This document shows, piece after piece, positions 7,062 to 12,314 of a DNA stretch of 12,314 nt. Source of the stretch: a bacterium (GTDB taxonomy: Bacteria; Chloroflexota; Dormibacteria; UBA8260; Bog-877); NCBI GenBank assembly GCA_021817025.1, contig JAKAWF010000086.1, positions 1 to 12,314 on the forward strand. The letters run 5' to 3'. A program made the translations under genes and the position numbers. Under the pieces are notes generated by a model, which saw only the letters and a program-made list of their open reading frames with translations, searched no databases and was not told where the DNA came from. The stretch's first letter is position 1. The number at the start of each line of letters is the position of its first letter.

Positions 7062-8912
7062 TCAGCCGACGTCGGCCAGCTGCTCCCCTGCGAACTGTTC
7101 GAAGTAGAGCTTGGAGTAGGCCCCCGCCTTGGCCAGCAGCTGGGCGTGGGTGCCGCGCTCGACGATGGTGCCGTGGTCGAGCACCAGGATCAGGTCGGCC
7201 CTCAGGATGGTGGAGAGACGGTGGGCGATGGCGATGGTGGTACGGCCCTCCATCAGCTGCTCGAGCGCCCCCTGGACCTCGCGTTCGCTGTGGGTGTCGA
7301 GGGCGCTGGTGGCCTCGTCCAGGATCAGCACCTTGGGGTCCTTCAGAATGGCCCGGGCCAGCGCCACCCGCTGTTTCTCCCCGCCGCTCAGGCGGTAGCC
7401 GCGCTCGCCGCTCAGGGTGTCGTATCCCTGCGGCAGCTCCGCGATGCGATCGTGGATGGAGGCGGCCTGGGCGGCTTCCATCAACTCCTGGTCGGTGGCG
7501 TCGTGCTTGCCCACCAGGAGGTTCTCCCGGATGGTGCCGTGAAACAGGAATGTCTCCTGCGTCACCACCGCGACCGCGTCGCGAATGGTCTCCTGGGTGA
7601 GGTCGCGCAGGTCGTGGCCGTCGAGTGTGACCCGGCCCCCGTCGATGTCGTAGAGCCTGGCGGCCAGGTAGGTGAGGGTGCTCTTGCCAGCCCCACTGTG
7701 ACCCACCAGCGCCACCAGCTGGCCGGGCTCGGCCTGGAAGCTGACCGAGTCCACCGCCGGCACCGGGTTGTCCGGTTCATAGCGGAAGGTGACATCCTCG
7801 AAGGCGATCTCGCCCTTGATCTGCTGGGAGGGGATGCTGACAGCCCCCGGCCGGTCGGCGATCTCAACCTTCTCGTCCAGATACTGGAAGATGCGGTCGA
7901 AGAGGGCGAGGGCGCCCTGCAACTCGACCTGGACGTTGAGCAGCTGCCCGACCGGGAAGAAGAGCTGGGACTGGAAGGTGGTGAAGGCGACCAGGGTTCC
8001 CACCGAGGTGCCGCCGGCGCGTCCGGCGTTGAGGAAGAGACCCGCCACCAGGTAGACCAAGGCGGGCAGGATCGAGAAGAAGGTGGAGATGAAGCCGAAG
8101 AACCAGCGTCCGACCATCTGCTGGCGGATCATCAGGTTGGTCAGCCGTCCGGTCTCGTTCACATAGCGCTGGTGGGTCACCTTCTCGCGCCCGAAGACCT
8201 TGCTGAGCAGGATCCCACTCACCGACAAAGTCTCCTCGGCGATCGCGGAGAGGTCGGCCAGGGTCGACTGGGTGTCGGAGCTGACCTTGCGGCGGACCTC
8301 GCCCACCCTGGTCGTGACGAGTACGAACACCGGCATCATCACGACCGAGATCAGGGTCAGCTGCCAGCTCAGGACCGCCATCCCGGTCAGGGTGGCGGCG
8401 GTGCGGGTGAGGTTGGAGACGATGCTGGTGGCGGTGTTGGTGATCACCGAATCGACGCCGCCGACATCGTTGTTGAGGCGGGACTGAATCTCGCCGGTGC
8501 GGGTGCGGGTGAAAAAGCGCAGGGGCAGGCTCTGCAGGTGCGCGTAGAGGGCGACTCGGAGGTCTTGCATCATGCGCTGGCCCACCACCGCGTTGAGATA
8601 GGTCTGCCAGACTCCAAGCCCGGTGCTGATCACCGGCGTGATCACCATGATCCCGACGAAGATCAGGAGCATCCGGGTCTTGTGCTCCAGGATGCCCTGG
8701 TCGATGATCAGCTTGAGCATCACCGGGTTGACGATGCCCAGGCCGGCCACCACCACCAGGATGGCCAGCACCCCCGCCACCTTCCCTTTGTAGGGGCGGA
8801 AGAGCTTGACCACGCGCAGCAGGGTGCTGCGGTTGATGGGGGCTTTCACCTGAGGCTGGGAATAGCCTTGGACCATGCGGTTGGCACCGCCGCCGCCCAT
8901 GTGCATGCCCAT
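7062..8912 (-). CDS. ABC exporter half-transporter (fused permease and ATPase)
   Basis: This is a fused type IV ABC exporter subunit in the cytoplasmic membrane, expected to work as a homo- or heterodimer; the substrate (lipid, drug or peptide) cannot be read from sequence. From ATG 8912 it has 616 residues. The transmembrane domain covers about residues 35-330. The nucleotide-binding domain follows, with an A-loop Tyr in FRYEPDN, Walker A GHSGAGKS (404-411), Q-loop Gln452, signature LSGGEKQR (508-515), Walker B VLILDE (528-533), D-loop SALD and H-loop His564. All catalytic residues are present, so the ATP site is not degenerate. The start was chosen over TTG 8945 because AGGGGA lies 11 nt upstream. 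The N-terminus (MGMHMGGGG) is Met/His/Gly-rich. A -10-like TAAGAT lies about 80 nt upstream. No partner subunit gene is adjacent. Confidence 0.92.
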   Translation of the reverse strand: MGMHMGGGGANRMVQGYSQPQVKAPINRSTLLRVVKLFRPYKGKVAGVLAILVVVAGLGIVNPVMLKLIIDQGILEHKTRMLLIFVGIMVITPVISTGLGVWQTYLNAVVGQRMMQDLRVALYAHLQSLPLRFFTRTRTGEIQSRLNNDVGGVDSVITNTATSIVSNLTRTAATLTGMAVLSWQLTLISVVMMPVFVLVTTRVGEVRRKVSSDTQSTLADLSAIAEETLSVSGILLSKVFGREKVTHQRYVNETGRLTNLMIRQQMVGRWFFGFISTFFSILPALVYLVAGLFLNAGRAGGTSVGTLVAFTTFQSQLFFPVGQLLNVQVELQGALALFDRIFQYLDEKVEIADRPGAVSIPSQQIKGEIAFEDVTFRYEPDNPVPAVDSVSFQAEPGQLVALVGHSGAGKSTLTYLAARLYDIDGGRVTLDGHDLRDLTQETIRDAVAVVTQETFLFHGTIRENLLVGKHDATDQELMEAAQAASIHDRIAELPQGYDTLSGERGYRLSGGEKQRVALARAILKDPKVLILDEATSALDTHSEREVQGALEQLMEGRTTIAIAHRLSTILRADLILVLDHGTIVERGTHAQLLAKAGAYSKLYFEQFAGEQLADVG

Positions 8913-8995
8913 CGCGTGATGGTTCCCCTGTTGAATCCGGCCCAAACCAGCCGCCGCCGCGGCCCGATCACCGTTCAGCGGCCGGCCGACCGATC

Positions 8996-9320
8996 TTAGG
9001 GTGTGATCCGCCCTGGGCCAGAACCAAGCTTGCGACTTAACCTCTGAGCTGGGGAATGGACCTCGGCTGGACCGGACTGGTCGGCCTGCAGGGTGAGGTC
9101 AATGGCGTCGTTGGCAGCCAGGCGCAGCTGAGGGATTAGCTTGCGATCCTTGGGGAGCCACTCGCGGTAGCGCTGGGCCTGAGCGTCGGTGAGTCGGCGC
9201 GTGACCGGTCTTGCCATCGATGATGGCGGTCCACTGCCGGTAGGGGCCGTGGAGGCGGGGGGGATCGGCCTGGCAGCGGCAGCCAGCCTTGCCGCAGCGG
9301 GTGTGACGGCTGGCGACACT
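8996..9320 (-). pseudogene. DUF6788-type protein fragment, frameshifted
   Basis: The conserved core of the DUF6788 family (unknown function) is readable but split over two frames. The first part, RHTRCGKAGCRCQADPP followed by HGPYRQW and DGKT, is in one frame (about 9310-9207). The second, VTRRLTDAQAQRYREWLPKD and on, lies in the next frame and runs to a TAA at 8996. Removing one base from the CCGG at 9205-9208 rejoins them as DGKTVTRRLT, so this is a single +1 frameshift. The 5' end is missing: the open frame upstream belongs to an IS1595-type transposase. The frameshift could be real decay or a sequencing error, but the missing 5' end still argues for a remnant. Family recognition is from memory of its CGKxxCRC...HGPY...GKTVTRRL pattern. 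Confidence 0.7.
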
Positions 9321-9830
9321 GACCTCGATGCTGCCGGAGAGCCGGTCCCGACCGGGCCGGGTCATTGCCGGGCGGCAGCGGTGCGGCATCGTCCATGCAG
9401 TCTGCTCGGAGCCGATGCCGAGCTCCCGCTTGAGACCGAGTGCCGAGACCCCGTTCTTCTGGCTTGTCAGACGCCAGGCCACGGCGAACCACACTGTGAG
9501 CGGCGTGCGCGTGCCGTGGAAGATCGTACCGGCGGTCGCCGATACCCGGTGGGCGCAACCCGGGCAGAACCGCCGCCCGTCGTGGTAGCGCCAGGCGGCG
9601 ACTGGGCCGCAGCGCGGACCGGAGAACCCTTCTGGCCAGCGCGGCCAGTCCAGGTGATCGAGACATACCTCGTCATCTGGGACCCACGCCAGCAGGTTGC
9701 CGAAGGATCCCGGGTAGTCGACCCCAGTCTTGGGAGAGTAACTGCTCACAGCCGTCGCTCCGGGCCGGAAGGCTGCTACAATGATCTGCCCTGGGGGAAG
9801 AGAGAAGCTAAACTCAGGAGGCTTCATCAA
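9321..9830 (-). mobile_element. IS1595-family transposase remnant, N-terminal part only
   Basis: The open frame from 9830 begins like an IS1595 (ISXO2-like) transposase: a DYPGSFGNLLAWVPDD segment (from about residue 38), a zinc ribbon, then TAGTIFHGTRTPLTVWF, a GVSALGLKRELGIGSEQTAW stretch and RPGRDRLSGSIEV. It stops matching exactly where the first catalytic Asp (VEVDE in intact relatives) is expected, at about 9320, and continues into a DUF6788 fragment. The whole DDE catalytic domain is therefore absent. The zinc ribbon has also lost its first cysteine (FSGPRCG where FxCPRCG is usual; Cys74, Cys89 and Cys92 remain). The first ~36 residues match nothing known. The start could be TTG 9830 or ATG 9827. 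No terminal inverted repeats were identified. Confidence 0.78.
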
Positions 9831-9879
9831 ACTCAGGGCGGTCTAGCCCGTCGTCGGGATGGACGCGGGTTTGGGATAT

Positions 9880-9884
9880 GGAGG
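9880..9884 (+). promoter_or_regulatory. Ribosome binding site of the lipoprotein gene
   Basis: GGAGG lies 8 nt before GTG 9893, an ideal spacing. It overlaps the upstream in-frame ATG at 9878, which has no ribosome site of its own, so it decides for the GTG start. Confidence 0.7.
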
Positions 9885-9892
9885 TTCAACAG

Positions 9893-10984
9893 GTGAAGCT
9901 CTTCCAGCCCATGTCACACCGTGCCGCCTCGCCAGGTCACGCGCCGCGGATGCCTCTGGCAGCTGCGCTTGGTGCTGCGCTGCTTCTCGCGGCTTGCTCC
10001 GGTGCACCGAGCACGAAAGCGACGACGCCCACCCAGCCGGCTACGAGCACGCCGGGGGGGGCAACCGCGAACGGCACCACCCCGCACGGCCTTTGGGTGA
10101 GCGAGCTGAACGCGGGGACGGTATCGGATTTCGGGGCCTCGCCGGCCAGTCCGCCATCTGTCACTGTCAGTTCCAAGGCATGCACTCGTCCCGATGCGCT
10201 GGCATTCGATTCGCGCGGCGATCTGTGGGTGGGTTGCGGGAGTTCGAGCACCAGCCCACCAGCGCTGGACGAGTACTCTCCAAGCGAGCTTGTTCACAAC
10301 TCCGCTCCGCGTCATATCGTGATCAGGGGAGTGATGTCACCCGAGGGGCTGGCTTTCGACCCCCGAGGCAACCTCTGGGTGGCCGGTGGTACGACTGTTG
10401 TGGAGTACGCTGCGGGCTCGCTGGCTGGCGAGCTGACCCCAATCCGGACAGGCGCCTCGTCGTCACTTGTCGACGGTCCAGCCAGCCTTGCCTTCGACAC
10501 TCACGGAGATCTATGGGTGGCAAGCTATGACAACCGCGTGCTGGTCGAATACTCCGTGGGTTCTCTGGCGATGACGCACCCCCGGCCGAGCGCCCACGTC
10601 CAGCTACCGAGCGGACTGACCCCCGACAGCATCGCCTTTGACTCCCATGGCAATCTTTGGATAGCCGCGCAGGATGACATGGTGTACGAATACGGCCCCG
10701 GCGTGTCAGGAATGAGCGCTTCAGCGATCTCCTCGATCAACATGTCCACCTATATCAGTGGTGGGGGAGTCGACCTTGCGTTCGACGCGCAGGGGGACCT
10801 GTGGGTGAGCGCGGTGGGCTCGAGCAACGGCAGCGGACCTGAGGGCATGGTCTACGAATTCGGGGCGAGCACCCTCGGCACGACAAGCACACCAAGCTTG
10901 ACCCTAGTGGCAAGTACCAACCCCAACGCCGGGACGTGGGCGCTCGCGTTCTTCCCAATCCCTGCGGATCTGGGGCTTCGATAG
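9893..10984 (+). CDS. Lipoprotein with six-bladed NHL/SMP-30-like beta-propeller
   Basis: The predicted product is a secreted, lipid-anchored protein on the outer face of the cytoplasmic membrane. No specific function is recognised. From GTG 9893 it has 363 residues: a signal peptide with hydrophobic LAAALGAALLLAAC and lipobox cysteine Cys35, then a Thr/Ala/Pro/Ser linker to about residue 65. Five copies of an (L/I)AFDxxG(D/N)LW(V/I) motif have AFD at residues 104, 154, 200, 248 and 296, a period of 46-50. A sixth LWV stands alone at 67-69 and a lone ALAF at 350-353, so the first and last blade appear to close on each other. Similar repeats occur in NHL, Vgb (streptogramin lyase) and SMP-30 proteins, but no catalytic set was identified. 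It stands alone between gene remnants; a -10-like TACAAT at 9777-9782 lacks a good -35. Confidence 0.75.
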   Translation: MKLFQPMSHRAASPGHAPRMPLAAALGAALLLAACSGAPSTKATTPTQPATSTPGGATANGTTPHGLWVSELNAGTVSDFGASPASPPSVTVSSKACTRPDALAFDSRGDLWVGCGSSSTSPPALDEYSPSELVHNSAPRHIVIRGVMSPEGLAFDPRGNLWVAGGTTVVEYAAGSLAGELTPIRTGASSSLVDGPASLAFDTHGDLWVASYDNRVLVEYSVGSLAMTHPRPSAHVQLPSGLTPDSIAFDSHGNLWIAAQDDMVYEYGPGVSGMSASAISSINMSTYISGGGVDLAFDAQGDLWVSAVGSSNGSGPEGMVYEFGASTLGTTSTPSLTLVASTNPNAGTWALAFFPIPADLGLR

Positions 10985-11005
10985 CGGCTCTCGACGGTCC
11001 GGGCC

Positions 11006-11177
11006 CCAGGTGTTGAACGTCTCCTTCCACGCCGCGTCATGGAACCTTGGCACTCTCGGTGAGGACGCCGTCGAGGTCAAACACGGACGCTCGCAGCCGT
11101 TCGGGCAGGCCCGGGGTCGGGGCGGTGCCGAAGTGAGGTGCGCCAGCGTGGGACACTTGGCGTGCATGAACCGTCAC
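11006..11177 (-). pseudogene. N-terminal remnant of a HAD hydrolase (beta-phosphoglucomutase-like)
   Basis: Only about the first 57 codons remain. The sequence GLPERLRASVFDLDGVLTES carries the HAD nucleophile motif DxDGxLT and resembles the N-terminus of actinobacterial beta-phosphoglucomutase-like proteins. It continues as SAKV, then after a one-base frameshift (extra base in the GG at 11041-11042) as HDAAWKETFNTW. After that similarity stops, close to the end of the convergent lipoprotein gene, so the cap domain and the remaining HAD motifs are missing. A GTG start at 11177 overlaps the ppk2 stop (GTGA), indicating it was once translated with ppk2. The truncation shows it is non-functional whether or not the frameshift is a read error. 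Confidence 0.7.
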
Positions 11178-12076
11178 TCCGCCAACAGCTCCTTCTTGGC
11201 TCGGGCCAGTGCCTTCAACTCGTCCGGGCCGACCTGCGGGAGCCGAAGGTCCATCTCGTCGATGGTGTGGACTAGGATGCCGCCCACCAAGGCCCTGAGA
11301 CGGTACTTGTGGTCGGCCGGCACCACGTACCATGGCGCCCATGGCGTGGACGTGGCGGTGAGCGCCTCCTCATAGGCGACCCGGTACTCGCTCCAGTGCC
11401 CACGCTCGGCCAGATCGTCAGCCGAGAACTTCCAGAACTTGGCGGGGTCGTCCAGACGTTCCAGGAATCGCCTCTTCTGCTCCTCCCGAGAGAGGTGCAG
11501 GAAGATCTTCACGATCCGGGTGCCGGTGCGACAGAGGTGGCGCTCAAAGGCGTTGATGTCCTCGTAGCGGTGCTGCCATATGGCCTCGGCCGGCTCGTCA
11601 TCCGAGGCCATACGCCCGTGGGCTAGGAGCTCCGGATGCACGCGGACCACCAGGACCTCCTCATAGTAGGAACGGTTGAAGATGCCGATCCGCCCCCGCT
11701 CGGGGAGCGCCCTGCTGTAACGCCACAGGAAGTCGTGCTCGAGCTCTTCGGCGGAGGGCTGTTTGAAGGCCTCCACCCGGCAACCCTGAGGGTTCAGCCC
11801 GGACATGACGTGTTTGATGGTTCCGTCCTTGCCGGCTGCGTCCATCGCTTGGAGAACCACCAGTAGGGCCTGGCTGTCGCTCGCCCACAGGAGTTCCTGG
11901 GACGCCGTCAACTCGTCGACGAAGGACTGGAGGTCCGCCTCGCCCGCCTCCTTGCGCTTGGTCTTCCCGGCCCTCACCTGCTCGATCGGCATTGCGTCGG
12001 TGCTCCGGCTGTCGAGAGCGGCCGGCATCCCTGGGCGGACCGTCAGCTCCTTGATGACCGTCTTGTCGAGCTTCAT
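11174..12076 (-). CDS. ppk2: PPK2-family polyphosphate kinase / polyphosphate:nucleotide phosphotransferase
   Basis: The enzyme is expected to transfer phosphate between inorganic polyphosphate and nucleotides, typically making ADP/ATP from AMP/ADP, in the cytoplasm. From ATG 12076 it has 300 residues. The Walker A motif AMDAAGKDG is at residues 77-85 and the Walker B/lid segment FNRSYYEEVLVVRVHP at 133-148. FFLHLS-like and ERLDDPAKFWKFSADDL segments follow, and APWYVVPAD lies near the C-terminus. The GKDG and NRSYYEEVLVVRV patterns resemble class III PPK2s such as those of Meiothermus and Deinococcus, which can act on both AMP and ADP; assignment of class is inference. GGGAG lies 8 nt before ATG 12076, favouring it over TTG 12091. 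A HAD hydrolase remnant overlaps its stop codon, and the right copy of the inverted repeat begins immediately upstream. Confidence 0.92.
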   Translation of the reverse strand: MKLDKTVIKELTVRPGMPAALDSRSTDAMPIEQVRAGKTKRKEAGEADLQSFVDELTASQELLWASDSQALLVVLQAMDAAGKDGTIKHVMSGLNPQGCRVEAFKQPSAEELEHDFLWRYSRALPERGRIGIFNRSYYEEVLVVRVHPELLAHGRMASDDEPAEAIWQHRYEDINAFERHLCRTGTRIVKIFLHLSREEQKRRFLERLDDPAKFWKFSADDLAERGHWSEYRVAYEEALTATSTPWAPWYVVPADHKYRLRALVGGILVHTIDEMDLRLPQVGPDELKALARAKKELLAE

Positions 12077-12090
12077 CTCTCCTTCTCCCA

Positions 12091-12314
12091 AGCACCTGCC
12101 CTTGAGTTCTGTCCGTAGGCAAGATGATGGTCAGGTCCGGCAGGCACCACCGATGCCCCGGCTTGGTCCCCTCGGGCGAGAGCCGTTGGGAGCTCACCCG
12201 GCATGGTCGGAAGTGCCGACCCGGCACTTCGCCGAGCCGCCCGGCGCCTGCTGGCCCGTGCCCTCCCGTCGCAACGTCTGCGGTGACGGGCGAGCGGAGC
12301 GGCACTTGACTCGG
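12091..12314 (+). repeat. Right copy of ~225-bp inverted repeat
   Basis: This is the inverted homologue of 420-192. It starts 15 nt upstream of the ppk2 ATG and runs to the window end, where both copies still match (TGACTCGG), so the element may continue. Blocks identical in both copies include GTCCGTAGGC, GGTCAGGTCCGGCA, CACCACCGATGC and TGGTCCCCTCGGGCGA. This copy alone contains a perfect 9-bp hairpin (GAAGTGCCG / CGGCACTTC, 12210-12230). The open frame 12124-12309 parallels the left copy for about 30 codons, then is shifted by one base. The ppk2 promoter must lie within or overlap this copy. No transposase or terminal repeats of a known insertion sequence are seen. Confidence 0.75.

Noticed and set aside
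6843..8999. 718-codon plus-strand open frame opposite the ABC exporter
   Set aside because: It is antisense to a complete ABC transporter with all its motifs. Its own translation is low-complexity Asp/Gly/His/Gln-rich and matches nothing known.
12129..12151. Signal recognition particle RNA-like match (GGTCAGGTCCGG)
   Set aside because: The 12-base match to the SRP helix 8 region is present in both copies, but the essential AGCA side of the loop is missing, the left copy diverges right after it, and two inverted copies are not expected. A scan with the Rfam SRP models would settle it.
12124..12309. Small protein reading of the repeat (HHRC...VPSG...WEL...GR.C)
   Set aside because: Both copies can be read this way, but differences between them fall mainly at codon positions 1 and 2 and the right copy is shifted by one base after about 30 codons, the opposite of a conserved protein.

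Overview
This window looks like a GC-rich bacterial chromosome segment. It carries a threonine/lysine biosynthesis cluster, some housekeeping genes and a short patch of degraded accessory DNA. Taxonomy is inference only. High GC, GTG/TTG starts, an archaeal-type aspartate-semialdehyde dehydrogenase and a class III-like PPK2 would fit a soil-type Chloroflexota/Dormibacterota or a deep actinobacterial lineage, but no marker gene settles it. No rRNA, tRNA or CRISPR array is visible.

Layout. Positions 1-420 are non-coding: a C-rich stretch with small hairpins, then one copy of a repeat of about 225 bp. A minus-strand operon follows, thrC (4127 to 2886) - thrB (2752 to 1823) - aspartokinase (1826 to 420), with the last two genes overlapping by 4 nt. 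asd (4474-5535) is divergent from thrC across a 346-bp leader rich in hairpins. Together these genes supply aspartokinase, aspartate-semialdehyde dehydrogenase, homoserine kinase and threonine synthase. The remaining enzyme of the aspartate-to-threonine route, homoserine dehydrogenase, is not in the window. A 461-bp structured, gene-free gap separates asd from a convergent exodeoxyribonuclease III gene. Upstream of that, on the same strand, is a full-length ABC exporter half-transporter.

Positions 8996-11177 form an accessory patch. It holds a DUF6788-type fragment with a one-base frameshift, an IS1595-type transposase N-terminal fragment fused to it, an apparently intact lipoprotein with a six-bladed beta-propeller, and the first ~60 codons of a HAD (beta-phosphoglucomutase-like) gene, also with a one-base frameshift. 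The HAD remnant was translationally coupled to ppk2, a PPK2-family polyphosphate kinase (12076 to 11174).

The least expected feature is at the window edges. The 225-bp sequence after the aspartokinase stop (420 to 192, minus strand) is repeated in inverted orientation before ppk2 (12091-12314, plus strand). Hand alignment gives about 84% identity over the first 120 ungapped bases. It has no transposase and no convincing reading frame, and is best treated as an undescribed dispersed element or structured RNA.
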